The notes under the pieces were generated by a model. It did no database searches. It had not been told where the DNA came from and saw nothing but the letters and a program-made list of their open reading frames with translations. From positions 1-47,794 of IMG/VR virus record IMGVR_UViG_3300042296_000097: a stretch of 47,794 bases of DNA; one strand, given 5' to 3'. The translations under genes were made by a program, and so were the position numbers. Below, piece by piece: positions 20,387 to 28,582 of the stretch. Every line of letters starts with the position of its first letter. Positions within the stretch are counted from its first letter, which is position 1. Source of the stretch: a virus.

Positions 20387-21716
20387 TCAATTAAGAACAG
20401 AAATTATTGAAAGTGAGACATTTTGTTTTTATCCTTTTACACAACTAAGTTCTAATCCCGCTGGCCACCTTAAACCGTGTTGTAATTATGTAGGAACAAT
20501 GACACACCCGAACGGAGATATCATTAGCATTTTATCCGGGGATAATTTTAGTGATGCGTGGAACAGCGAACACCTTGTTGATTTAAGAAAAAAATTACAT
20601 ACAGGAGATACTCCTGATGCTTGCAGGCGTTGCATTCGAGACGGCGACGTTAGTATGCGTACACGGTCAATTGAAGATTATAAAAATAATCGAAAAACAT
20701 TAGAGATAGTTGCCAACAGCATAAACAACAGTTACGAAGTGTTACACCAACCAACATATTTAGAATTAAAGCCTAGTAATTTGTGCAACCTTAAATGTGT
20801 CATGTGCAACAGTTACGACAGTAGTCAGATTGCTAAAGAGTTAGGTGAACTTAATAATAAATTTGGTGGCATCAAAGTATTAGATGGAAGATTTATTGAA
20901 ATTTCCAGTGTGTTTGGAATCACTGAACATAATAAAACATGGAAAGATGTCGAACATCCCGATTGGTCTGATAATGAAGAAATATGGGAAAGTTTTACAA
21001 AATTAGCACCTGGACTAGAAGTATTAAGTTTTGCCGGTGGTGAACCTACAATTATGCCATTTGTGTTAAAGGCACTGCAATATGTTGTAGACAATGATCA
21101 TGCTAAAAATATTACTGTATTTTTGTCCAGTAACTTTACAAACCTAAATAAAAACTTTTTAGAGTTAATGCCTAAGTTTAAAAAGTTTGAACTCATTGCC
21201 AGTATTGACGGGTTTGATAAAGTCAACGATTATGCTAGATATCCTAGTAAATGGCGCCAGGTATCAAAGAATTACATTGAAGCAAAGAGTTATATGAAAC
21301 ACAGCAATGTTAAGATATTGAATAATATCACCGTTAGCTCATTGAACATTGTTAACTTAGATAGCCTATTATATTTTATAGAAGAACAGGCCAAAGTGCA
21401 TCCATACTTTAAAGAGTGGCCATATAACATCAACTTAATTATGTTTCCGATGGAACAACAAATATCAATGTTACCACAGTCTCTGAAAGATTTAGCTACA
21501 CAGAGATTAACAGCATATCTAGAAAATAGTCAAGTCATTAAAGATTTTCCCGGACTAGATGGAAAGATACACTTGTTATTAAATGAATTAACCAAGCCTG
21601 ACAATCCGAAACTGTTTAAGGTATTCAAACATAGAATTAAAATACTTGATGACCATAGAGGAATTTCAATCGGCGATTATATTCCAGACTTGAAAGATGC
21701 TTTTAAACATGACTAA
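20367..21716 (+). CDS. Twitch-domain radical SAM protein
   Basis: 449 residues starting MNMDKIDQLRTEII. Like its neighbours it opens with a half-SPASM (twitch) Fe-S module (C20, C38, C39, C86, C89) placed N-terminal to the radical SAM barrel, the arrangement NCBI calls N-terminal twitch radical SAM. The core has C140-x3-C144-x2-C147 (CNLKCVMC) and FAGGEP for SAM binding. The C-terminal 150 residues are helical and family-specific. The start overlaps the upstream gene, with AAGGA before it. Translation is probably coupled across all three radical SAM genes. Confidence 0.88.
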   Translation: MNMDKIDQLRTEIIESETFCFYPFTQLSSNPAGHLKPCCNYVGTMTHPNGDIISILSGDNFSDAWNSEHLVDLRKKLHTGDTPDACRRCIRDGDVSMRTRSIEDYKNNRKTLEIVANSINNSYEVLHQPTYLELKPSNLCNLKCVMCNSYDSSQIAKELGELNNKFGGIKVLDGRFIEISSVFGITEHNKTWKDVEHPDWSDNEEIWESFTKLAPGLEVLSFAGGEPTIMPFVLKALQYVVDNDHAKNITVFLSSNFTNLNKNFLELMPKFKKFELIASIDGFDKVNDYARYPSKWRQVSKNYIEAKSYMKHSNVKILNNITVSSLNIVNLDSLLYFIEEQAKVHPYFKEWPYNINLIMFPMEQQISMLPQSLKDLATQRLTAYLENSQVIKDFPGLDGKIHLLLNELTKPDNPKLFKVFKHRIKILDDHRGISIGDYIPDLKDAFKHD

Positions 21717-22944
21717 GACATATTGCCCGTTAGCATGGAATCATTTTTCTACACACACTGATGGCAATATGCGTCTTTGTTGTAATTCTACTAATGCAGG
21801 AAGATTAAAGAAAGATGGCAAGTTTGTAAAAATAAATGAGATAACAAGTTTGATTGAATTTTACAATATTGATCAATTAAAAAATATAAGAAAGAAAATG
21901 ATAGACGGCGAGCGGGTGGCCGAGTGCCAGCATTGTTATAATGTTGAGGACAATGGGGGTGAAAGTGTTAGAAATTGGTTTGTAAAGAGATGGCCGATTG
22001 AAGATATTATAACAAACACTGAAATGCATACGGGCAAGTTAGAATCTGTTGATGTAAATTACTTAGATTTAAGTTGGTCGAATAAGTGTAATCTACAATG
22101 CAAGATGTGTACCCCGGGAGCTAGCGATCAACTAATAAAAGAATTTAAATTCCTCAACATTAAACCATGGGGTGAAAAAGAAAGTGATTATAAAGCTCAA
22201 TGGAACTATGATCAAATTAAACATATCCTTGACCTAGTAAAGACTGACGGATTAGTGCAGATATTAGTAACCGGTGGTGAACCATTAATCAACAACGATT
22301 TTTATACATTTTGTAAAGAACTAATTAGTTCAGGTTTATCTAAACAGGTTGACTTATCTATACATACAAATTTAACTGTGACACCGTCAAAATGGTTTGA
22401 CATCTGGAGCCATTTTAAGACTATGACTATTAAAGTAAGTATTGATGCTGTTGCTGATATGTACGAATATATTAGATATCCTGGAAAATGGAACATTGTT
22501 AAAGATAATATTGATAGCATAGTTCAATATTCGAATGAAAACGAAAATATTGGTATCGAGTTTCACACTGTGTTTTCTATTTTTAATACACATAAATTTA
22601 CAGAATTGTTAGATTATATTGTGAGGTTGGAAGGAAAGAATATTTTAAACTTTCCTCACATAAATTATATCTACGATCCAAGCTATGCATCCCCGAGTAA
22701 TTTACCAACAGCTTATAAAAATACAGTGTATCAAGAAATTGCAACCTGGTTTGAAAACAATAGAGAACTACTTGAAAAAGATGCAGTTAAAGAAAAGGCT
22801 AACATATTGAGTGCAATGATTACATTTTTAATCGGAACACCTGAGTCAGATATAAATTTTAAAAACAGTGTTTCGATAATAAAAAAGATGGATGCTTATC
22901 GAAATCACAATACAGAAAAATATTTGCCGTGGTGGAAAAATTAA
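21709..22944 (+). CDS. Twitch-domain radical SAM protein
   Basis: 411 residues from MTKTYCPLAWNHFS. Twitch module at C6, C24, C25 and the later ECQHC pair; radical SAM motif C127-x3-C131-x2-C134 (CNLQCKMC); VTGGEP for SAM binding. The start at 21709 overlaps the upstream stop by 8 bases; an ATG four codons earlier overlaps more. It ends 3 bases from the convergent methyltransferase gene. Together with the two genes before it, it forms a tandem set that probably arose by duplication. Substrate unknown. Confidence 0.88.
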   Translation: MTKTYCPLAWNHFSTHTDGNMRLCCNSTNAGRLKKDGKFVKINEITSLIEFYNIDQLKNIRKKMIDGERVAECQHCYNVEDNGGESVRNWFVKRWPIEDIITNTEMHTGKLESVDVNYLDLSWSNKCNLQCKMCTPGASDQLIKEFKFLNIKPWGEKESDYKAQWNYDQIKHILDLVKTDGLVQILVTGGEPLINNDFYTFCKELISSGLSKQVDLSIHTNLTVTPSKWFDIWSHFKTMTIKVSIDAVADMYEYIRYPGKWNIVKDNIDSIVQYSNENENIGIEFHTVFSIFNTHKFTELLDYIVRLEGKNILNFPHINYIYDPSYASPSNLPTAYKNTVYQEIATWFENNRELLEKDAVKEKANILSAMITFLIGTPESDINFKNSVSIIKKMDAYRNHNTEKYLPWWKN

Positions 22945-22947
22945 CTG

Positions 22948-23730
22948 TTAGGTATATTTTATAAAATTAGTTCTATCCCAGTCCGGACCACGAAACTCCA
23001 TTCTGTCATCAGTCCATCCTATGGGTTGATACCCGTAACAATCAAAATCCTGAGGATAAGTTGTTTTAGTTATAGTTACAGGATATTTTCGGTCTTTCAT
23101 ATCTTTAGATAATACATCTATGCAAAACGTTTTATAAAAATCAAATGCTGGCGGTCTGCATAGATATGCTTTATTACATTGACCAACTAAAAACATTTTT
23201 AAATTTAATGGATGTTTTTCTAAATATGAAAAAGTGCTAGCTGTAACCTGAGGAAACATGGTTGAAAAGAAATCATCAACAATAACAACTCCATAGTCAG
23301 ACAAAAAATGATCAGCTAAAATTAAATCTTTATAGCATTGTGCATAACTATGATCGCCATCAATATGAAACCATGAATAATCGCGAGAATGTTCTTGAAA
23401 AATAGAATAATGAAAATGCACCAAACTGTTAGAATAATCATTTATTAATCTTAGATTTAATCCCTCAATCTTTGATAGTAAATTTGAATAAGTTGTGTCC
23501 ATCCATTCACCGGGATCTACAATCACCTGCTGTGTGTTGTTGGCCTGTGCATATAGCCCACTTAGCATTGCAGACTTTCCATGTAATACACCTATTTCTA
23601 AAAAATTACGCACAACTTTATTTTCGGTTTGATAACCTAATAACGAGTCCCATACTAATGCACTGGGAAATTGTAAGGACCCTGGTATATCTTCAGATAT
23701 AACATTATATTGATTTAAAAAACTTTTCAT
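22948..23730 (-). CDS. Class I SAM-dependent methyltransferase (Methyltransf_24-like)
   Basis: 260 residues starting MKSFLNQYNVISED. Motif I is FLEIGVLHGKSA (about 43-54), and the later FHIDGDHSYAQCYKDL and YGVVIVDDFF blocks are the hallmark of the Methyltransf_24 family, often associated with sugar or small-molecule methylation. It overlaps the B12 radical SAM gene by 4 bases (ATGA), so the two are co-expressed from the late box at 25697. This pairing suggests methylation or rearrangement of a common substrate. Confidence 0.85.
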   Translation of the reverse strand: MKSFLNQYNVISEDIPGSLQFPSALVWDSLLGYQTENKVVRNFLEIGVLHGKSAMLSGLYAQANNTQQVIVDPGEWMDTTYSNLLSKIEGLNLRLINDYSNSLVHFHYSIFQEHSRDYSWFHIDGDHSYAQCYKDLILADHFLSDYGVVIVDDFFSTMFPQVTASTFSYLEKHPLNLKMFLVGQCNKAYLCRPPAFDFYKTFCIDVLSKDMKDRKYPVTITKTTYPQDFDCYGYQPIGWTDDRMEFRGPDWDRTNFIKYT

Positions 23731-25691
23731 TTTTTAAAATCTATTTCTGTGTAATTAACTATCTTAATAGGGATAACTTTGCTAGGCTCCTCTAAAACAG
23801 TTATTAGTTTTGGCCAACCAACTTGATCTCCATCTAAATGAGTGCCGTCGAGGTGTATTACAATACAATCATTTTCAAAATTATCTTCAACTCTAATTAT
23901 TTTTCTTGTTTGAAGATCTGAAAACTGTACAATTTTACCAACTGTTAATTCTTCTAAAATGTAAGGAACATGTGAAAATAATATTGCAGGCCCCCAATTT
24001 CTAGCAACACCATTTAACCAATTCTCATCCGAATGCCGGCTAATTGCATAAACATTTGAACTTGGGGTACTTTTTAAGAAACCTGAATATTCGAATAAAA
24101 ACTTTTTAGCTATTTGATCTTCGGGATGATCTTTAACCCATTCTGTGTAATAGTATATTGCTTTTTCTGGTTGACCTATTGCAATATAATATTGGGCAAT
24201 GACTTGATTTCTATTGAGAAGATATGTCGACGGATAAGTGGTTTTTATACCTAAGTCGGAAACTAATCGACAAAAATCTTCAAATCTTTTTAATCGAACT
24301 AGGAATGTGTTATTACCATCTACACTTTTCCAAAAAGTTCCGCCGAGTGTTTTGTCAATACCGAATTTTTCTGCGTTCTCCCATCCAGGAGTTCCGTTAG
24401 CAAATCCGCAAAATGCTGCACTGGGATTTACATATAATTTATTTTTTGAATTACGTCTTAAAAACTCTAAGACCATTAATGAATCTTCTTCAGTTTCTCC
24501 CGGTAACCCAAACATGACATTGTAAACTGCATTAAGTCCGGTCCTTGCATGAGATTCAGCAATTTTATCAATATCGGCACCTTTTGATAATAACTTTCCT
24601 ACACTCCTCATAAGTGTAGGGTTTGGAGTTTCTAATCCGTAGGCCATGACCACACATCCGGACTGTTTTAATTTTATCATCAGTTCTTCGGTCATTTCTT
24701 TTCTAATAACTGCCTGTCCGGCCCATTGTATTTTAATTTTATTTTCAATGAGGTATTCGGCAAACTTTTCAATTGCGCTTATCTTCCCGTTACATAAACT
24801 ATCTTGAAAGTCAATAAAGTCAATTTCAGGATATAATTTTAATTGGTACTTAACTTCTTCAATCATGCTTTCTGCAGACCGAAATCGATATGATTCCCAA
24901 TAAGGTTGCTCATTACAGAATATACATTTATTAGGACACCCTCGACTAGACGCCATTGGTAATCGTGTTGGGGATAGGTAAGGAGCTAATGAAAAATCAC
25001 TGTAGTGGGGTATCGGAAGAGTGTCGATTTTTGGAATCATTGGCCTTGTTGGAGTAGCATGTACTGCTCCGTCTTTAAACACTAACAATCCAGGGCAATC
25101 GAGCAATGATTGATTTTTTCGAACACGCTCAATTATGTCTACTAATGTTTCTTCTCCCTCAGCCTGGGCGACTGCATCTATTAACGGATTTTTTGCCAAA
25201 ACATTACCAGCTAGATATCGGTGGGCATGAGGACCACCGACAATAATCTTTAGCTCAGGCTTACGTGCTTTGAGCAGTTTGATAAGATGCATCGAAGTAT
25301 GCATTGAAGTGTTGTATAAACTAAATCCAACTAATGGTGTATTAGTCGACACCACTAACTCGACAAAGTCATCAATTTCTTTTTTGTATTCGGTTAACAG
25401 GTCATTAACGCAGTCTTTAGATTCCCAAAACCACTGAGATTGATCTATGTCCCACATTATGGAAAATTTCTCAGGTCTAATAGCAAAAAATTCAACATTT
25501 AAATCTAATGGTAAAATCTTGTATCCTTTCTGCCGAACATAGGCTGAAAGTGATGCTAAAGAAAGCGGAGCTGTTTGCACTCCCCATCCAGGTGCCTGGA
25601 CTAGTATTATATCGGGATTGTTCAAATTACCATGATTTGTAGTTGAATTTGGAAAAACATCAGTTAGTAATTGTATAGATCTATCAGGCAT
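23727..25691 (-). CDS. Cobalamin-type radical SAM enzyme
   Basis: 654 residues starting MPDRSIQLLTDVFP. Residues 25-195 are a B12-binding-like Rossmann domain (ILVQAPGWGVQTAPLSLASL near the start, IIVGGPHAH later); the classical DxHxxG motif is absent, as in many enzymes of this class. The radical SAM core has C252-x3-C256-x2-C259 (CPNKCIFC). A helical TPR-like stretch (about 490-545) and a C-terminal domain of unknown type follow. Known relatives (BchE, P- and C-methylases) methylate or cyclise unreactive carbons. The late box is 5 bases upstream. Confidence 0.85.
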   Translation of the reverse strand: MPDRSIQLLTDVFPNSTTNHGNLNNPDIILVQAPGWGVQTAPLSLASLSAYVRQKGYKILPLDLNVEFFAIRPEKFSIMWDIDQSQWFWESKDCVNDLLTEYKKEIDDFVELVVSTNTPLVGFSLYNTSMHTSMHLIKLLKARKPELKIIVGGPHAHRYLAGNVLAKNPLIDAVAQAEGEETLVDIIERVRKNQSLLDCPGLLVFKDGAVHATPTRPMIPKIDTLPIPHYSDFSLAPYLSPTRLPMASSRGCPNKCIFCNEQPYWESYRFRSAESMIEEVKYQLKLYPEIDFIDFQDSLCNGKISAIEKFAEYLIENKIKIQWAGQAVIRKEMTEELMIKLKQSGCVVMAYGLETPNPTLMRSVGKLLSKGADIDKIAESHARTGLNAVYNVMFGLPGETEEDSLMVLEFLRRNSKNKLYVNPSAAFCGFANGTPGWENAEKFGIDKTLGGTFWKSVDGNNTFLVRLKRFEDFCRLVSDLGIKTTYPSTYLLNRNQVIAQYYIAIGQPEKAIYYYTEWVKDHPEDQIAKKFLFEYSGFLKSTPSSNVYAISRHSDENWLNGVARNWGPAILFSHVPYILEELTVGKIVQFSDLQTRKIIRVEDNFENDCIVIHLDGTHLDGDQVGWPKLITVLEEPSKVIPIKIVNYTEIDFKK

Positions 25692-25696
25692 AGCGG

Positions 25697-25704
25697 TATT
25701 TATT
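25697..25704 (-). promoter_or_regulatory. T4-like late promoter box AATAAATA
   Basis: It lies directly upstream of the B12 radical SAM gene start (25691) on the minus strand. Confidence 0.7.
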
Positions 25705-25800
25705 AAATAAAATACTGTTATATTAACAACATTTGATCTCTCAGTAAATAGATGCTATATTTAGGGTTCCTAGTCTTGAAAAAAATATTGAAATTAAAGT

Positions 25801-26352
25801 ATGATAGTGAATAAGGATGCATTTAGTAGCGGTCAAATAGGAAGTAAGATTTGGCTCTGCGAAGAATTAGAAAAACTTTTTGATTCTGTCGATAGTATTT
25901 GGATCTACGGCGGATGGTATGGAGTAACAGCGTTCCTATTAAACAGTCGAGGCAATATACAGATTGGAAAGATACGCAGTTACGACGTTGATCCAAAATG
26001 CGAAGCTGTGGCGGACATGATCAACGAGAATTGGGTTATAGATAACTGGAAGTTTAAAGCTAAAACCCAGGACTGTAATCTACTTGATCTGGACTGGCAC
26101 GGCCCAGATTTGGTTATAAATACAAGCACCGAACACTTCGAAAGTTTGGATTGGTGGAACAGTATCCCAAAAGGAACCACTGTAGTACTTCAAGGCAACA
26201 ATATGCCGCACGAAGACCACCACATACACAGCAGTAGTTTAGACGAGTTCATCGGGACTTATCCAGTTAGTAACCTACTGTACCGCGGCCAAAAAGACTT
26301 TGAGTACCCCACTTGGAAGTTCTCAAGATTTATGCTTATTGGCATTAAGTAA
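25801..26352 (+). CDS. SAM methyltransferase-like phage protein
   Basis: 183 residues starting MIVNKDAFSSGQIG. IWIYGGWYGVTAFLL looks like motif I of a class I methyltransferase (GxxxG), IRSYDVDP like the acidic motif II, and DLVINTSTEHFES like the central strand. I recall similar proteins near structural genes in T4-like marine phages. A late-type box (AGTAAATA, 25743-25750) lies 50 bases upstream; the ribosome site is weak. The target is unknown. Confidence 0.75.
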   Translation: MIVNKDAFSSGQIGSKIWLCEELEKLFDSVDSIWIYGGWYGVTAFLLNSRGNIQIGKIRSYDVDPKCEAVADMINENWVIDNWKFKAKTQDCNLLDLDWHGPDLVINTSTEHFESLDWWNSIPKGTTVVLQGNNMPHEDHHIHSSSLDEFIGTYPVSNLLYRGQKDFEYPTWKFSRFMLIGIK

Positions 26353-26374
26353 TCCTAGATTTTACCAAAACCGG

Positions 26375-26420
26375 TTGCTTTTTACCAACTTTGACTGTAT
26401 AATAGTCATTGTTGTATAAT
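26375..26420 (+). promoter_or_regulatory. Two overlapping sigma-70 promoters before the lysin
   Basis: TTGCTT-17-TATAAT (26375-26403) and TTGACT-18-TATAAT (26391-26420) overlap. The spacer of the first carries TTTACCAAC, the reverse complement of the GTAAA motif in the early promoters. A strong AAGGAGG site lies before the ATG at 26452. Confidence 0.8.
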
Positions 26421-26451
26421 TATTTTACCACTAACGAAAAAGGAGGTCTAT

Positions 26452-27033
26452 ATGACTGAGTTAACGCTAGATAGGGATCAAGATACACAGGTGCAAGTTT
26501 CTTCGACTTTGTTGAAGATCATCACATTATTGTTGATGATTGTAGCTGCTTATGGATCTGTATCTCTATTACAATGGGCCATTGCTAACAAGCAATCTAA
26601 TTATCAAGTAACAGATAGTTCCCAAATTACAACAGAAGTTCGCGAAAGACAATTAGCTTGTCTCGCCAAGAACATCTATTATGAAGCAGGCAATCAGCCG
26701 TTTGAGGGCAAGGTTGCAGTTGCACAAGTTACAATAAACAGAACTGAAAGCGGGCAGTATCCAAGCGATATCTGCAAGACAATCTATCAAAAGAACATTG
26801 TCTATGAAAAGGTCCTATGCCAATTTAGTTGGGTCTGTGACAGGACTGTTCCAACTAGGGCAGTGAACAAGGCTTCTTTTAAAGAAAGCGAAGAAGTCGC
26901 TAAGAAAGTTCTACTAGAAGGATTTCGCCTTCCTAGCCTAAAAGAGGCCATGTACTTCCACGGTGATTATATCAATCCAGGCTGGAAGAGAGAACGTATC
27001 ACTAAAATCGGCAATCACATTTTTTACAAGTAA
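26452..27033 (+). CDS. SleB-type cell wall hydrolase (probable endolysin)
   Basis: 193 residues. A single N-terminal hydrophobic helix (about 19-42) precedes a Hydrolase_2 domain: CLAKNIYYEAGNQPFEGK (catalytic Glu at about 78), VAQVTINR, CQFSW and the final YFHGDYINPGW, all typical of SleB-like peptidoglycan lytic transglycosylases or amidases. The uncleavable-looking helix suggests a signal-anchor endolysin held in the inner membrane until release. The next gene encodes a holin-like protein. Unlike most genes around it, it uses sigma-70 promoters. Confidence 0.9.
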   Translation: MTELTLDRDQDTQVQVSSTLLKIITLLLMIVAAYGSVSLLQWAIANKQSNYQVTDSSQITTEVRERQLACLAKNIYYEAGNQPFEGKVAVAQVTINRTESGQYPSDICKTIYQKNIVYEKVLCQFSWVCDRTVPTRAVNKASFKESEEVAKKVLLEGFRLPSLKEAMYFHGDYINPGWKRERITKIGNHIFYK

Positions 27034-27041
27034 GGACAAGT

Positions 27042-27362
27042 ATGTTTATCATTGATCAAATTAAAGACGCAGTATTATTTCTTGTTAAATTTGCTAAAGA
27101 TCACCTTGGGCATGTAAGTGCCCATACATTAGGTTGGGTTACAATTATCCTACTGCATCTGTCTAGTATTCCTACTCTTGTAGCAGTATTGATGGCGCAG
27201 AGCGATAAGCTGCCTCCTGTAGATTTAATGGTATTTGTTTGGAGTGCATTGATCACGCTGTTTTTTAAAGCTCTTATTGAACGTAACTTCTTGTACATTG
27301 CTACTATCTGTTTGGGCTTTGCGGCACAGACAGTAATTATGAGTTTGATCCTATTCAAATAA
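27042..27362 (+). CDS. Three-helix membrane protein, possible holin
   Basis: 106 residues starting MFIIDQIKDAVLFLV. An amphipathic N-terminal helix is followed by three hydrophobic segments (about 30-51, 60-80, 82-104). Size, topology and its place 8 bases after the lysin gene suggest a holin or spanin-like partner, but it matches no holin family I can name. AAGGACAAGT precedes the ATG. Its TAA lies inside the next late promoter box. Confidence 0.7.
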   Translation: MFIIDQIKDAVLFLVKFAKDHLGHVSAHTLGWVTIILLHLSSIPTLVAVLMAQSDKLPPVDLMVFVWSALITLFFKALIERNFLYIATICLGFAAQTVIMSLILFK

Positions 27363-27365
27363 ATA
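27358..27365 (+). promoter_or_regulatory. T4-like late promoter box AATAAATA
   Basis: It contains the stop codon of the upstream gene and lies 5 bases before the ATG at 27371. Confidence 0.65.
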
Positions 27366-27370
27366 AATCT

Positions 27371-27622
27371 ATGCGAATCACAGAACTACTTGCCGAAAAG
27401 AAAATAGCCGCACCTACTGCTAGCCAATGCTCTATTGGGCGTTCTAGATTGAGTAATGTGCGCTATTCACAATGCGTGAGCCGCGGCATGCTTAAACATG
27501 ATAGCAATCATACTGACGGTACGGGTACACAGGGCAAGGCAGGCAGCGGTGTAAGACTCAAAGGCAAAAAGTCTAAGAGTGAATTACACGGCGGCCCTGT
27601 TAAAGACTACGACAGTAAATGA
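27371..27622 (+). CDS. Small basic late protein
   Basis: 83 residues starting MRITELLAEKKIAAP. The N-terminal MRITELL helix resembles the starts of two other late genes here (MRATEII at 33990, MRAKEF at 36887). The rest is polar and basic with two Cys and a Gly/Lys-rich end (GSGVRLKGKKSKSE), likely disordered and nucleic-acid- or virion-bound. It ends base to base against the convergent gene at 27623. Not recognised. Confidence 0.7.
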   Translation: MRITELLAEKKIAAPTASQCSIGRSRLSNVRYSQCVSRGMLKHDSNHTDGTGTQGKAGSGVRLKGKKSKSELHGGPVKDYDSK

Positions 27623-27976
27623 TTACCACTCGTCATTCTGATTGAGTTTCAGCACGGCCGTTTCTAACAACTCGTGATGATCTAACTCGGCGAAACACTT
27701 GTCGAGTTCATATATTTTTTCTTCGTTATTAAAATTAGTTTCCCATTCCGAAACGCCTAACATTTCCATTAGTTCTGTAAACGTTATAGTCTCTCCCCGA
27801 ACCTGGCTAACCCAAATACAGGTTAAGAAACTGCACATAAAAATCACACGTTGATTTTCTATACCGTATTCTTCGCACCATTCTAAAGTTTTATTCAAAT
27901 AGTAGTCGATGTCGTCAATACGATGCTCTAACTGTATGATCCATTCTTTAGTATCATCTCTAGACCAGTATGCCAT
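27623..27976 (-). CDS. Hypothetical late protein coupled to the Cys-rich protein
   Basis: 117 residues starting [15 protein letters not shown]. Helical and acidic, with three Cys (LEWCEEYG, MCSFLTCIW). The ATG overlaps the TAA of the upstream ten-Cys protein (TAATG), so the two are translated together and may interact. No family is recognised. Confidence 0.75.
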   Translation of the reverse strand: MAYWSRDDTKEWIIQLEHRIDDIDYYLNKTLEWCEEYGIENQRVIFMCSFLTCIWVSQVRGETITFTELMEMLGVSEWETNFNNEEKIYELDKCFAELDHHELLETAVLKLNQNDEW

Positions 27977-28140
27977 TAATTGTACCCTCTGCTATTATCT
28001 AATTCTATGCACTCTGGACATTCGCAGTCCGGGCAGTATTCGCATTCAGTACAACTATGATTGCAGTGTGCAGGACATCCGCATTTGCATTTAGCTGTAA
28101 ATCGTTTGTAGTTTTGAAAGTCATCCATGTATTGTTCCAT
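27976..28140 (-). CDS. 54-residue protein with ten cysteines
   Basis: Residues 18-44 hold ten Cys with the spacing CxCxCx3Cx3Cx2Cx2Cx2CxCx2C, plus two His. This density means zinc or iron-sulfur binding, or a metallothionein-like metal store. GGAG lies 6 bases before the ATG; a perfect TATAAATA late box is 18 bases upstream. It is divergent from, and shares its control region with, the A-type Fe-S carrier, and is coupled to the gene at 27623. No exact family is recognised. Confidence 0.78.
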   Translation of the reverse strand: MEQYMDDFQNYKRFTAKCKCGCPAHCNHSCTECEYCPDCECPECIELDNSRGYN

Positions 28141-28158
28141 GTTTTTCTCCTGCTTGGA

Positions 28159-28166
28159 TATTTATA
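28159..28166 (-). promoter_or_regulatory. Perfect T4 late promoter TATAAATA
   Basis: Drives the Cys-rich operon leftwards; it lies 1 base from the opposing late box at 28168, so the two divergent late promoters share one site. Confidence 0.8.
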
Positions 28167-28167
28167 G

Positions 28168-28175
28168 TGTAAATA
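28168..28175 (+). promoter_or_regulatory. T4-like late promoter box TGTAAATA
   Basis: It lies 5 bases before the ATG of the Fe-S carrier gene at 28181. Confidence 0.65.
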
Positions 28176-28180
28176 GTAGT

Positions 28181-28504
28181 ATGATCAACATAACATCAAA
28201 TGCTAAGACAAAGATTACAGACCTCCTAATGGAGGAAAATAATCCAAAACTTGCCTTAAGAACCTTTGTACAAGGTGGCGGCTGTTCTGGATTTAGTTAC
28301 GGATTTACCTTTGATGAAGAATTTAACGAAGATGATTTCCAATTTCCAATTGGTGAATTTAAAGTCGTAGTAGATGCTATGAGTATGCAGTATCTACAAG
28401 GTGCCGAAATTGATTACAAAGAAGATCTTTCCGGATCTAGCTTTTCAATAAAAAATCCAAACGCTCAATCCACTTGCGGCTGCGGCAGTAGCTTCTCCAT
28501 TTAA
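28181..28504 (+). CDS. A-type iron-sulfur carrier (ErpA/IscA/HesB family)
   Basis: 107 residues starting [15 protein letters not shown], the usual family length. The three conserved cluster ligands are present: C35 in [11 protein letters not shown], and C99 and C101 in the terminal CGCGSSF. These proteins carry 2Fe-2S or 4Fe-4S clusters to target enzymes. HesB-like genes are known from cyanophages. Here it sits beside four radical SAM enzymes that all need 4Fe-4S clusters, so it may mature them. The start is set at 28181 by the late box; an upstream frame opening lacks support. Confidence 0.92.
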   Translation: MINITSNAKTKITDLLMEENNPKLALRTFVQGGGCSGFSYGFTFDEEFNEDDFQFPIGEFKVVVDAMSMQYLQGAEIDYKEDLSGSSFSIKNPNAQSTCGCGSSFSI

Positions 28505-28522
28505 ATTTTGGTAAAATGTCCA

Positions 28523-28551
28523 TTGACACTGTTCCAAAAATGTTGTATAAT
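28523..28551 (+). promoter_or_regulatory. sigma-70 promoter of the ligase gene
   Basis: Perfect TTGACA-17-TATAAT, with TTTTGGTAAAA just upstream (28506-28516), the motif shared with the early promoters. Confidence 0.88.
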
Positions 28552-28582
28552 TGTCTTATCGTAACACACTAATGAAACACAC

